Shown: one piece after another, positions 41,400 through 51,360 of the stretch
How the letters are laid out: each line of letters starts with the position of its first letter
How positions within the stretch are numbered: position 1 is the stretch's first letter
Assembly (NCBI RefSeq): GCF_029211225.1
Contig: NZ_JARGEM010000002.1
Coordinates: 465,120 to 529,119 of the forward strand
Source of the DNA: Antiquaquibacter metalliresistens
Lineage (GTDB): Bacteria > Actinomycetota > Actinomycetes > Actinomycetales > Microbacteriaceae
Length of the DNA stretch: 64,000 nucleotides
Direction: 5' to 3'
Program-made: the position numbers and the translations under genes
The notes under the pieces: model-generated
What the model was told of the DNA's origin: nothing
Databases searched by the model: none
Seen by the model: the letters and a program-made list of their open reading frames with translations, nothing else

Positions 41400-42182
41400 T
41401 CAGCCCGCCGACCGGCTCAGGAACGCCTCGATGCGACGCTGGGCATCCGAGGACGGCAGCATCGCGGTGATCGTGCGGGCCTCCTCCTCGAGGTGCGCTC
41501 CGAGATCGAGGAGCCGTGAGCGCCGCAGCAGTCGCACCGTCTCGTTGGCGGCCGGCGACGAGGTCAGCGTGGCGGCGAGCTCGGCCACTCGGGCGTCGAG
41601 ACGATCGCCGGCGACGAGCTCGCTCGCGAGTCCCCAATCGAGCGCGGTGGCGGCATCGATGCTCTCGCCGAGCAGCAGCATGCGTCGGGCGCGAAGTTCG
41701 CCGATCGCCAGCGGCAGCAGCGCGGAGACGCCCGTGTCCGGCGTCAGCCCGGCGGCACCGTAGGCCGCGGTGAACCGCGCGGAGGGCGCGCACACGACGA
41801 CGTCGGCGTTGAGCACCAGGCCGAGTCCCGCGCCGGCGACCGCCCCCTCGACGACGGCGAGCAGCACCGTGCTCGAGTCGGCGAGCGCGACGATCCCCTC
41901 GTGCAGCGTGTCGGCCAGGTGGCGGATGTAGCCGCTCGGGTCCGGCGCGGACTGCATCGCCCGCAGGTCGCCGCCCGCCGAGAAGAACCGCGCTCCCCCG
42001 CGCAGCACGACGAGGGCGAGCCCCTCGTCGACGGCGGTGCGGAGCCCCGCGGTCAGCGCCTGCGCGGTCGGCAGGTCGAGAGCGTTCGCGGTGCCGTGCT
42101 GCAGCGTGAGATGCAGGGCGTCGCCGTCGCGTCGAACCAGCACCCGGTCGCCCGCGACCCCGGCAGTGCGTGGCTCGCTCAC
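41400..42182 (-). CDS. Enoyl-CoA hydratase/isomerase family protein
   Basis: A 260-residue crotonase-fold protein: oxyanion segments ARFFSAGGDLRAM (near residue 65) and VEGAVAGAGLGL (near residue 113), then TAAYGAAGLTPDTG. The catalytic Glu positions of true hydratases are replaced (AGLTPDTG), as in isomerases and hydrolases of the superfamily. The GTG start overlaps the stop of the SDR upstream (GTGA). Together they form the last operon of the island. Confidence 0.82.
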   Translation of the reverse strand: MSEPRTAGVAGDRVLVRRDGDALHLTLQHGTANALDLPTAQALTAGLRTAVDEGLALVVLRGGARFFSAGGDLRAMQSAPDPSGYIRHLADTLHEGIVALADSSTVLLAVVEGAVAGAGLGLVLNADVVVCAPSARFTAAYGAAGLTPDTGVSALLPLAIGELRARRMLLLGESIDAATALDWGLASELVAGDRLDARVAELAATLTSSPAANETVRLLRRSRLLDLGAHLEEEARTITAMLPSSDAQRRIEAFLSRSAG

Positions 42183-43087
42183 TGCGGGTCCAGGAGGGTC
42201 TCGTCGGCGGCGATGCGCGGGTCCGGAACGCCGGCGAGCGCCATCCACTCCGCGTAGAAGTCGTCGTCGGACTCCTGCCCGAAGAGACCGACCCAGCGTT
42301 CGTCGCTCACGCTCTGTCGCAGCGCGATGTTGCGCACGGCATCGGTGCCCACGCGCGTGCGGAAGGGACTCGCCGGGTCGTTCAGCACGCGCTCGATCGC
42401 CCTGGCCACATCGTCGGGAGCCATGCTCTCGGTGCGGTCGGCGGCGATGAGGGTGCGGTACCGCTGCAGCATGCGGTCGTACGCGGGCGGGTTGGTTCGC
42501 GGCGTGATCTTGCCGCGCATCGCCGTGAGCGTGATGCCGGGCTGCACGATGGCGACACGGATGCCGAGCTCGCGCACCTCCATGGCGAGCGACTCGAGCG
42601 AGCCCTCGAGCGCGCACTTCGAGCCGGCGTACGCGGTCCAGGTCGGGAAGATCGCCTGCGAGGACTGCGACGTCACAGCGGCGATCACCCCGCCGCCGGC
42701 CTCGCGCATGCCCGGGAGCACCTGCTTGATGCACCGCATCGCACCGAAGTAGTTGACCTCGAACATGTCACGCAGTTCGTCCAGGCTGTTCTGCTCGAGC
42801 GTCGAGCCGAAGAACAGGCCCGCGTTGTTGACCAGTCGGCCGACGGGACCGTCCGCGGCGATCACCGCGGCGAAGGCCTCGCTCACCGAGGTGTCGTCGC
42901 TGACGTCGGCGCGCACGATGCTCAGGTCGAGCCCCTCGGCAGCGGCGAGTTCGATCAGGTCGCGGCAGGCTTCAGGACTGCGCACGAGCGCGCGCACCCG
43001 ATCGCCGGCTCTGGCCTGACGGAGAGCGACGGCGCGGCCGATTCCCGTGCTCGCGCCCGTGACGACCGTGAGGATGCGCTGTTCCAC
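42179..43087 (-). CDS. SDR family oxidoreductase
   Basis: A 302-residue classical SDR: TGASTGIGRAVALRQ, VNNAGLFFG, VTSQSSQAIF and YAGSK. Longer C-terminal part than the other SDRs, typical of retinol/hydroxysteroid-dehydrogenase-like members. GTG 43087 has AAGGGGC upstream. The only island operator on this side (copy 14, 43223) lies 136 bases upstream, leaving an unusually long leader with no other feature visible. Confidence 0.83.
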   Translation of the reverse strand: MEQRILTVVTGASTGIGRAVALRQARAGDRVRALVRSPEACRDLIELAAAEGLDLSIVRADVSDDTSVSEAFAAVIAADGPVGRLVNNAGLFFGSTLEQNSLDELRDMFEVNYFGAMRCIKQVLPGMREAGGGVIAAVTSQSSQAIFPTWTAYAGSKCALEGSLESLAMEVRELGIRVAIVQPGITLTAMRGKITPRTNPPAYDRMLQRYRTLIAADRTESMAPDDVARAIERVLNDPASPFRTRVGTDAVRNIALRQSVSDERWVGLFGQESDDDFYAEWMALAGVPDPRIAADETLLDPQ

Positions 43088-43222
43088 GGAGTGCCCCTTC
43101 GTGCTGGCTCTCGTCGTGGCGTACCGAACGCGGACGCGGACGACCGCCCTCGTCGTCCTCGACGAATCGTGCGTGACGACGCGCTGCCACGCCGTCCGTC
43201 CAGGCTGGCACACCCGCCAACA

Positions 43223-43238
43223 CAAAGCAAACGCTTGG
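43223..43238. promoter_or_regulatory. Island operator, copy 14 (right edge of island)
   Basis: CAAAGCAAACGCTTGG, 14 of 16 consensus bases; the last copy seen, marking the right border of the regulon. Confidence 0.62.
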
Positions 43239-43273
43239 TCGAACCTCTGTCGCGGAGATCGCCCGGGTGGCGG

Positions 43274-43435
43274 CTACTTGCCGAACAGTCGCGCGAACAG
43301 ACCGGTACGCGGTTCCGCGGCGTGACCCTCACAGCGCTGCGACTTCGGCACACCCCTCATCACCTGGTCGACATGCTGGCCGCACCCGGCCCACGTCGTC
43401 TTGCCGCACTTACGACACGTCACTGCCGAACACAT
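43274..43435 (-). CDS. Small Cys-rich protein in the CstR-like regulon
   Basis: A 53-residue protein with Cys2, Cys7, Cys10, Cys18 and Cys35 (CRKCGKTTWAGCG near the start, SQRC later), which looks like a minimal zinc ribbon. Similar WAGCGQHVDQVMRGV proteins are widespread in actinobacteria without known function. GGAGGAA lies just before ATG 43435, and the palindrome ATACCCCCGGGGGTAT lies 30 bases upstream, tying it to the persulfide/metal sensors at 45022 and 46089. An upstream in-frame start would run through the operator. Confidence 0.72.
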   Translation of the reverse strand: MCSAVTCRKCGKTTWAGCGQHVDQVMRGVPKSQRCEGHAAEPRTGLFARLFGK

Positions 43436-43465
43436 GGTTCCTCCTGCTGGTTGGTTTCGATCAGT

Positions 43466-43481
43466 ATACCCCCGGGGGTAT
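43466..43481. promoter_or_regulatory. CstR/CsoR-type operator 1
   Basis: ATACCCCCGGGGGTAT, a perfect 16-bp palindrome between the multicopper oxidase and the small Cys-rich gene. Its AT-ends around a C-run/G-run are the form bound by CsoR-family repressors. The same motif recurs at 45316, 45337 and 49581. Confidence 0.8.
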
Positions 43482-43500
43482 GCCGACACCAATCGAGACG

Positions 43501-44991
43501 TCACGCCGTGCGGATCACCGCCATCATGCCCTGGTCCTCGTGGTCGAGGATGTGGCAGTGGTACACGGCCTTGCCCGTGATGCCCTCGAAGGCGATCCGC
43601 ACGATCGCGCGGCCGTTCGCAGGCACCGGCACGACATCCCGGTAGTCGACGTCAGCAACGGGTGCGCCATTGATCTCGACGAGCTGCATCGGCCAGACAT
43701 GCAGATGGAACGGGTGATCCATCGTGCTCGTGTTGACGATCTGCCATTCCTCGATCGCGCCGGCCGCGACCTCGGTGTCGATGCGCTCGTGGTCGAACTC
43801 GTTGCCGTCGATCGTGAACCCCATGCCACCGCCCATACCGCCACCCATGCCGCCACCCATCGCGAGGGTGATCGTGCGCGCGCCGCTGATCGGCTCGAGG
43901 CGCAGGTCGCGCTGGGCCGACTGCGGGGGCACCGGGGCGGCCTCGACGCGACCGCCGCCGGCAACGGTGAGCGATGCCAGATCGGCACCCGTCGTGTTGC
44001 TCGCTGGCCCGCCCATCCCCGCGCTGCCGCGGTCGAAGGGCAGGGTGCGCAACATCGCCGACCCCTCGGTCATGGTCACGAGCAGGTCCGCCCGGTTGCC
44101 CGGCGTGAGCACCACCTCATCGACCGAGCGCGGCTCGTCGTAGCGACCGCTGTCGATGCCGAGCAGCGTGAGCGCCTGCCCGTCGAGCCGCAACCGCAGG
44201 TAGCGCGAGGCGCAGGCGTTCACGATGCGCCACCGCTCCCGCTCGCCGTCCCGGGCGAGCATGGTGCCGCCCACCTGTCCGTTGACCATCACGACGCTGC
44301 CCTCGCGCCCCAGCATCCGGGTCATGTTGGATGCCGCCTCAAGCGTTCCGGCCGAGTCGAAGCCGATGTCGGAGATGACGAGCACTCGCTCGCGCGCGAC
44401 CGCGATCGGCTGCTCGTCTTCGACGATGATCGTGCCGTAGAGGCCGCCGAAGAGCTGCTCGGCGGAGTTGCCGTGATGGTGCGGGTGGTACCAGAAGACC
44501 CCGGGCGGATGATCGGCGCCGAGCACGTACTCGTAGTCGTGCGTGCCGCCCGGATCGATCATGATGAAGACGTTGTCGCCATCGCCCTCGGGCGAGACGA
44601 CGAGCCCGTGGGTGTGCAGGTTCGTCGGGGCGGCGAGTCCGTTCGCGAATCGCAGCGAGATCCGGTCCCCGCGCCGCAACCGGAGAGTCGGCCCGGGCAG
44701 CGTCCCGTTGTAGGCGATCGCCCGAACGGCGGTGCCGCCGATCGCGACCGTGGTGGGCGCGGCGGTGAGTTCGAGCGCGAGTCGCCCGGCGGCGCTCGTG
44801 AGCGTCGGTGGTTCGGTAAGGCTTCCCGCATCGAACTCGCCGGCGACCGGCGATGGTGTCGTGCTCGGCACCGGAGCCGGTTGCTCCGGCTGTCGGCCGG
44901 TGATCAGCAGCGCGGTGGCGCCGCCCGCGACGACCACGCCAGCACCGATGCCGCCGAGGATGATGACCTGGCGACGAGTCAACTCAGCCAT
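43501..44991 (-). CDS. Multicopper oxidase, Tat-type leader
   Basis: A 496-residue three-domain cupredoxin enzyme. Copper-binding motifs are NLHTHG, WYHPHHHG, HPFHLHVWP and HCHILDHEDQGMM, so T1 and T2/T3 sites are all present. The N-terminus RRQVIILGG followed by a hydrophobic segment looks like a Tat signal. A tandem 12-base repeat (43821-43860) encodes GGGM three times, a Met-rich segment as in CueO-type cuprous oxidases. It follows the CstR-like gene by 30 bases (AAAGGAG between). It may oxidise Cu(I) or sulfur compounds outside the membrane; the regulon points to sulfur or metal stress. Confidence 0.88.
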   Translation of the reverse strand: MAELTRRQVIILGGIGAGVVVAGGATALLITGRQPEQPAPVPSTTPSPVAGEFDAGSLTEPPTLTSAAGRLALELTAAPTTVAIGGTAVRAIAYNGTLPGPTLRLRRGDRISLRFANGLAAPTNLHTHGLVVSPEGDGDNVFIMIDPGGTHDYEYVLGADHPPGVFWYHPHHHGNSAEQLFGGLYGTIIVEDEQPIAVARERVLVISDIGFDSAGTLEAASNMTRMLGREGSVVMVNGQVGGTMLARDGERERWRIVNACASRYLRLRLDGQALTLLGIDSGRYDEPRSVDEVVLTPGNRADLLVTMTEGSAMLRTLPFDRGSAGMGGPASNTTGADLASLTVAGGGRVEAAPVPPQSAQRDLRLEPISGARTITLAMGGGMGGGMGGGMGFTIDGNEFDHERIDTEVAAGAIEEWQIVNTSTMDHPFHLHVWPMQLVEINGAPVADVDYRDVVPVPANGRAIVRIAFEGITGKAVYHCHILDHEDQGMMAVIRTA

Positions 44992-45021
44992 GCGCGCTCC
45001 TTTGCGCTCGGACGGTCTCGC

Positions 45022-46388
<1,367 letters not shown>

Positions 46389-46399
46389 GGACCCCCATC

Positions 46400-46774
46400 A
46401 TGAAGCTCACCCGCACGATCGCCGCACTCGCCCTCGCCGCCTCCGTCAGCCTCGGGGTCACTGCCTGCACCGCCGCCCCCGCATCCGAGACGATCTCGGT
46501 CTCGGCCGAGACCGTGATCATCGACGTGCGCACCGCCGACGAGTTCGACTCCGGGCATCTCGAGGGGGCGATCAACCTCGACGTGCAGTCCGCGTCGTTC
46601 GACGCGCTGGCGGCGCAACTGCCCACCGATGGCGACTACGTCGTGTACTGCCGTTCCGGCAACCGTTCCGCGGCGGCGATCGAGCGACTCCAGGCGCTCG
46701 GCTTCACGTCGCTGACCAACGCCGGCGGACTGGATGCGGCGGCGACCGCGACCGGCCTCGACATCGTGCGCTGA
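46400..46774 (+). CDS. Exported rhodanese-like lipoprotein
   Basis: A 124-residue protein: signal peptide with lipobox GVTAC (Cys23), then a rhodanese domain with DVRTADEFDSGH and the active Cys84 in YCRSGNRSA. It would act on the outer face of the membrane, anchored by lipid. Last gene of the thioredoxin operon; converges with the DUF4395 gene one base away. Confidence 0.87.
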   Translation: MKLTRTIAALALAASVSLGVTACTAAPASETISVSAETVIIDVRTADEFDSGHLEGAINLDVQSASFDALAAQLPTDGDYVVYCRSGNRSAAAIERLQALGFTSLTNAGGLDAAATATGLDIVR

Positions 46775-46775
46775 G

Positions 46776-47309
46776 CTACCCACGCCGCTTCGGCGGCACG
46801 TAGTCGCAACGATCGCCAGCGCAGTGGGTCGGCTTGGAGCGGCCGAACCGCAACTGCACCTCGCAGACCACGCAGATGCCGAACGCCGCCTCCAGGAAGA
46901 GCATGCCGAGGCAGAGGCCGCAGAGGGTGAGGGTGAGCGGCGGCGGCAGCCCGAGCCACCCCATTGCGAAGCACGTGAGCAGCGCCATCCCGAGTCCGAT
47001 CGACCAGGCGATCGTCTTCTGCGACGCGCCCACCCACTCCGGGCGCTGCCAGCGGACGGCGAGGGTACCCAGCAGCAGGGTCGGGGAGAATCGCGTGCCG
47101 ATCATCAGGCGGATCATCATGTCGATGACGAAGACCATGCCGAACAGCCGCAGCAGCTGGAACTCATCGGTCAGCACCGCCGTCATGAAGCCGACGATGC
47201 CCAGCAGGAACAGCATGCCAGCCGACGCGCGCACCGCGCGTTCATTGACGACGGGGATGTCGATGCCGTCGACGAACTCACCGACGACCGGACGCGGCGG
47301 CGCCGTCAT
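46776..47309 (-). CDS. DUF4395 membrane protein
   Basis: A 177-residue protein with the DUF4395 start GIDIPVVNERAVRASAG and four to five hydrophobic helices, and FGICVVCEVQ with the Cys pair near residue 148. A hydrophilic Cys-containing tail follows (THCAGDRCDYVPPKRR). DUF4395 proteins are often found with thioredoxin and rhodanese genes in actinobacteria and may handle sulfur at the membrane. Start overlaps the DUF2202 stop (ATGA). Third gene of the operon from 49566. Confidence 0.82.
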   Translation of the reverse strand: MTAPPRPVVGEFVDGIDIPVVNERAVRASAGMLFLLGIVGFMTAVLTDEFQLLRLFGMVFVIDMMIRLMIGTRFSPTLLLGTLAVRWQRPEWVGASQKTIAWSIGLGMALLTCFAMGWLGLPPPLTLTLCGLCLGMLFLEAAFGICVVCEVQLRFGRSKPTHCAGDRCDYVPPKRRG

Positions 47310-47905
47310 GCCTGGCGCTGGAAGGCGGCCAGGTGGTTCTCGGATCCGGACAGGAGCCGCTCGTACACCGAGATGACATCGGCCTCGTCCTCCACCGCGA
47401 TCGCCGCAGCGATGTCGGCGATGTCCTTCTCCTCGATGAGGATGCCGACCTGGATGGCCTCGGCCTGGCTCGTGCTGCCGCGAGCGATGAGTTCGTCGTA
47501 GAGCGTCTGCAGGTCGGGGTTGGTGAACACGCCAACCTCCGTGGAACGCGGATCGGTGAGACCGCGCGTCTGGAGCAGCGGCAGCACCAGCCCCTGGTGG
47601 GTGACCTCGCTCTCGGCGATGTTCGCGAAGATGTTCGAGCCCCAGATCGAGCCGAGCGTGACGTACACGTCGTGCGCGAGCTTCTCCTCCTCGATCATGA
47701 AGAGCAGGGATGCCGCGGTGTCGGCGATCGGGTCGGGCTCCGCCGTGGGCGTGGCCGTTGCCGTGATCTCGGGCTCGGGGGTCGCCGGGGCGGATGCCAC
47801 GGGCACGGCCTGTGGCGTGCTCAGCACCGCGACCGCGACCCCGGTACCCGCGATGAGCACCGCACCGACGGCGATGCTCGTGATGATGATCGTGCGCTTG
47901 TTCAT
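47306..47905 (-). CDS. DUF2202 protein, membrane-anchored and Glu-rich
   Basis: A 199-residue protein with an N-terminal hydrophobic anchor (residues 5-30), a Thr/Pro/Glu linker and a DUF2202 domain (LLFMIEEEKLAHDVYVTLG, SEVTHQGLVLPLL, VGILIEEKDIADI). The repeated EExxLAHD/EExH-like pairs resemble ferritin-like di-iron ligands, which suggests a metal-binding four-helix bundle outside the membrane. Starts at 47905, overlapping the stop of the reductase-rhodanese gene (ATGA). Role unknown. Confidence 0.82.
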   Translation of the reverse strand: MNKRTIIITSIAVGAVLIAGTGVAVAVLSTPQAVPVASAPATPEPEITATATPTAEPDPIADTAASLLFMIEEEKLAHDVYVTLGSIWGSNIFANIAESEVTHQGLVLPLLQTRGLTDPRSTEVGVFTNPDLQTLYDELIARGSTSQAEAIQVGILIEEKDIADIAAAIAVEDEADVISVYERLLSGSENHLAAFQRQA

Positions 47906-49566
47906 GCTGCGACCTTCTTCGTCTCGCTGTGGACCTGGGATGCCGTGCCTGCACGCCACGTGAGGTAGCCGCCGTCGAGGTTGACCGCTTCGCGCCCGAG
48001 TTGTTCGAGCAACCGCACCGCGGTGTGACCGCGCTGGCCGACCTTGCAGTGCACGATGACGCGACCGGCGGGGATCTCGGCGACACGTTCGCGCAGATCG
48101 TCGAGCGGGATGTTGATCGCGCCGGGGATCGCGCCCGCGGCGACCTCGCCCCGAGTGCGCACGTCGACGAGCGTCGCGCCCGCCGCCAGTTCGGCCTCGA
48201 GTTCGTGCCACTGGATGGAGGGCGTGAGCCCCTCGAGCGCGTTGAGGGCGACGTAGCCCAGCATGTTCACCGGGTCTTTCGCGGAGGAGTACTGCGGCGC
48301 GTAGCCGAGCTCGAGGTCCGCGAGCTCGGAGGCGGTGATGCCGCCCGCCATCGCGGTCGCGATCACGTCGATGCGCTTGTCGACTCCGCCGCCACCGACG
48401 CCCTGCGCGCCGAGGATCTCATCGGTCGCCGCATCGACGACGAGCTTGAGCGCCATGGATTCGGCACCCGGGTAGTAGCCGGTGTGCGACGCCGGGTGGG
48501 TGTGGATGACCCGGATGTCGCGTCCGGCCGCCCGCAGCAGCTTCTCGTTCCACCCGGTCGCGGCGATGGTCAGTCCCATCACGCCGACGACCGCGGTGCC
48601 GAGCGCGTCGCGCACGGTGATGGTCTTGCCGGAGATGGCATCGGCGACCAGCCGGCCGTGGCGGTTCGCCAGGCCCGCGAGCGCGACGAGGCGCTGCTCG
48701 CCGGAGATGGCGTCGGTCTTCTCCACGGCATCCCCGATCGCGTAGATCGAGGGATCGCTCGTGCGCAACTGATCGTCGACTCGGATGCCGCCGCGCGGTC
48801 CGAGTTCGAGGCCGGCCGCGACCGCCAGGGAGGTCTCGGGGCGCACCCCGATCGAGCCGAGCACGAAGTCGGCGGGCACGACGGTGCCGTCGCTGAGCAC
48901 GGCGGTCGACTCCAGCAGTTCGGTGACCTGCGTGCCGAGTCGCACGTCGACGCCAGCTTCGCGCAGGCGATCTGCGACCGGGCCGGCCATCTCGGGGTCC
49001 AACGGTGGCAGCACCTGGCCGCCGAGCTCGACGAGGGTGACCTCGAGACCGCGGTGCACGAGGTTCTCCACCATCTCGAGGCCGATGAATCCCGCACCGA
49101 TCACGAGGGCGCTCCGCGGTGCCGTGGACAGGGCCGCCATCGCGGCGTCGACGTCGTCGATGTCGCGCAGGGTCAGCATCCGTTCGCCACCGGGCATTGG
49201 GGGCCGTACCGGGGTGGCGCCGGGCGAGAGCACGAGCGCGCCGTAGCGCTCGACCGACTCGGCGCCGGTGATGACATCGCGCACGGTGACGGTCTTGGCC
49301 TTCCGGTCGATCGCGGTGACCTCGTTGTGCACCCGCACGTCGAGATTGAACCTAGCCTTCAACGAGTCCGGGGTCTGCAGGAGCAGGTCGTTGCGCTGCT
49401 CGATCACGCCGCCGAGGTAGTAGGGCAGTCCGCAGTTGGCGAAGGAGACATGTCCCCCGCGCTCGAGAACGACGATGTCTGCGTGCTCCAGGAGGCGACG
49501 CAGGCGGGTGGCGGCGGACATCCCGCCCGCGACGCCGCCGATGATGATGATGCGCTGTGCGGTCAT
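47902..49566 (-). CDS. CoA-disulfide/persulfide reductase fused to rhodanese
   Basis: A 554-residue flavoprotein. Residues 1-445 are a pyridine nucleotide-disulfide oxidoreductase with IIIIGGVAGGMSAA (FAD), the single active Cys45 in SFANCGLPYY, and LVIGAGFIGLEMVENL (NADH site). Residues 455-545 are a rhodanese domain with active Cys in HCKVGQRGH. This matches the CoA-disulfide reductase-rhodanese (CDR-Rhd/Npsr-like) family that reduces CoA or thiol persulfides. First gene of a three-gene operon with DUF2202 and DUF4395 behind operator 4. Confidence 0.88.
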   Translation of the reverse strand: MTAQRIIIIGGVAGGMSAATRLRRLLEHADIVVLERGGHVSFANCGLPYYLGGVIEQRNDLLLQTPDSLKARFNLDVRVHNEVTAIDRKAKTVTVRDVITGAESVERYGALVLSPGATPVRPPMPGGERMLTLRDIDDVDAAMAALSTAPRSALVIGAGFIGLEMVENLVHRGLEVTLVELGGQVLPPLDPEMAGPVADRLREAGVDVRLGTQVTELLESTAVLSDGTVVPADFVLGSIGVRPETSLAVAAGLELGPRGGIRVDDQLRTSDPSIYAIGDAVEKTDAISGEQRLVALAGLANRHGRLVADAISGKTITVRDALGTAVVGVMGLTIAATGWNEKLLRAAGRDIRVIHTHPASHTGYYPGAESMALKLVVDAATDEILGAQGVGGGGVDKRIDVIATAMAGGITASELADLELGYAPQYSSAKDPVNMLGYVALNALEGLTPSIQWHELEAELAAGATLVDVRTRGEVAAGAIPGAINIPLDDLRERVAEIPAGRVIVHCKVGQRGHTAVRLLEQLGREAVNLDGGYLTWRAGTASQVHSETKKVAA

Positions 49567-49580
49567 GGGTCAATTCTTGC

Positions 49581-49596
49581 ATACCCCCGGGGGTAT
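49581..49596. promoter_or_regulatory. CstR/CsoR-type operator 4
   Basis: ATACCCCCGGGGGTAT, identical to operator 1, 14 bases upstream of the CoA-disulfide reductase-rhodanese start. Confidence 0.8.
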
Positions 49597-49617
49597 CGCA
49601 ATCGATCGCCGGGGACC

Positions 49618-51117
49618 TCAGTCCTCCACCCAGTCGAGCGTGCGGGCGACCGCCTTGCGCCACGACGCGAGCAGGCGTTCGCGAGCGGCGGCGTCGATCG
49701 TCGGCTCCCAGCGCCGTCCCTCCCGCCAGTGCTCGCGCAACTCGTCGAGACCGCGCCAGAAGCCGACGGCGAGGCCCGCCGCGGAGGCCGCACCGAGCGC
49801 CGTCGTCTCGGTGACCACCGGACGCACCACCGGCACGCCGAGGATGTCGGCCTGGAACTGCATGAGGATCTCGTTGCCCACCATGCCGCCGTCGACCTTC
49901 AACTCGGTGATCGAGACGCCGGAGTCCTCGCCCACGGCATCCATCACCTCCCGGGTCTGGAACGCCGCCGCCTCCAACGCCGCGCGTGCGAAGTGCCGCC
50001 GATCGGCGAATCGGGTGAGGCCCACGATCACCCCGCGCGCATCTGCTCGCCAATGCGGCGCGAAGAGCCCTGAGAAGGCCGGCACGATGTAGACGCCACC
50101 GTTGTCGTCGACCTCCGCGGCGAGCGTCTCGACCTCGGCCGCATCCGAGATGATGCCCAGGTTGTCGCGCAGCCACTGCACGAGCGAGCCGGTGACGGCG
50201 ATCGAGCCCTCGAGGGCGTAGCGCGCGGGCTCGTCGCCGAGGCGGTAGGCGACCGTCGTCAGGAGCCCGTGCGTCGAGCGGACGATCTCCTCGCCGGTGT
50301 TGACGATGAGGAAGTTGCCGGTGCCGTAGGTGTTCTTCGACTCTCCGGCGTCGAAGGCGGCCTGGCCGAAGGTGGCGGCCTGCTGATCGCCGAGGATGCC
50401 ACCGATGGGCACGCCCGCCACCGGCTCGACGGTGGCGGTGCCGAACACCTCGGACGAACTGCGGATCTGCGGGAGCATCGACATCGGGATGCCGAACTCC
50501 TCCGCGATCTGCTCGTCCCACCCCAGCGTGCCCAGGTGCATGAGCATGGTGCGGCTGGCGTTCGTGACATCCGTCGCGTGCACGCCGCCGTCGACTCCGC
50601 CGGTCAGCTTCCAGAGCAGCCAGGTGTCGATCGTGCCGAACAGCAGCTCGCCCCGCGCCGCCCGGGCACGAGCGCCGTCGACGTTCTCGAGGATCCAGGC
50701 GATCTTGGTCGCCGAGAAGTAGGTCGCCAACGGCAGGCCGACACGTTCGGCGAACCGATCGTGCCCGCCGACACTCGCGAGCCGCTCGACGATCGGTTGC
50801 GTTCGAGTGTCCTGCCACACGATCGCGTTGCACACAGGCTCGCCGGTGCTGCGATCCCACACGACGGTGGTCTCGCGCTGGTTCGTGATGCCGATGGCGA
50901 CGAGATCGGTGCGGGTGATCCCCGCCTCGACGAGCGCCCGCTCCACCACGTGCAGCGTGTTGGCCCAGATCTCGGCGGCGTCGTGCTCGACCCAACCCGG
51001 CTGCGGAAAGACCTGCGCATGCTCGCGCTGGCTCCGACCCACGATCGCACCCGTGCGGTCGAAAACGATCGCCCGGGTGCTCGTGGTGCCCTGATCGATC
51101 GCGATCACGTATGGCAT
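49618..51117 (-). CDS. glpK: Glycerol kinase
   Basis: A 499-residue FGGY-family kinase of standard length: [14 protein letters not shown] phosphate motif at the N-terminus, YGTGNF near residue 265, VDGGMVGNE near 405. It phosphorylates glycerol to glycerol-3-phosphate for the dehydrogenase encoded divergently. AAGGAG precedes ATG 51117; a longer open frame upstream is not supported. No glycerol facilitator gene is in view. Confidence 0.95.
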   Translation of the reverse strand: MPYVIAIDQGTTSTRAIVFDRTGAIVGRSQREHAQVFPQPGWVEHDAAEIWANTLHVVERALVEAGITRTDLVAIGITNQRETTVVWDRSTGEPVCNAIVWQDTRTQPIVERLASVGGHDRFAERVGLPLATYFSATKIAWILENVDGARARAARGELLFGTIDTWLLWKLTGGVDGGVHATDVTNASRTMLMHLGTLGWDEQIAEEFGIPMSMLPQIRSSSEVFGTATVEPVAGVPIGGILGDQQAATFGQAAFDAGESKNTYGTGNFLIVNTGEEIVRSTHGLLTTVAYRLGDEPARYALEGSIAVTGSLVQWLRDNLGIISDAAEVETLAAEVDDNGGVYIVPAFSGLFAPHWRADARGVIVGLTRFADRRHFARAALEAAAFQTREVMDAVGEDSGVSITELKVDGGMVGNEILMQFQADILGVPVVRPVVTETTALGAASAAGLAVGFWRGLDELREHWREGRRWEPTIDAAARERLLASWRKAVARTLDWVED

Positions 51118-51360
51118 GGCGAACTCCTTCGACTCGGTGCCCGACGCCACTGTAGGGACAGCGGGGATGCCGCTCCGAGCCCCCTGAACGCACGTGCATG
51201 CGCCGGCCGCCAAAGCCCGACCGCACGGCGCCGCGCGTGGTTTACGCCCGCTGCCGTGCACATCCGTGCAGCAGCGTTGCGGCGGTGCCTCCGCACCCCA
51301 GAGCATGTTGCGAGCCGGTCGCGCCTCCGCACCTGGCGGCACGGAAGGAAACGAAGAACT

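Noticed and set aside
43821..43860. Tandem 12-base repeat as a mobile or repeat element
   Set aside because: It is in frame inside the multicopper oxidase and encodes GGGM units, so it is part of the protein.
51118..51360. GTGCATGCGC and similar short palindromes in the glpK-glpD gap
   Set aside because: No repeated or family-typical operator pattern could be aligned; only promoters for two divergent genes can be assumed.
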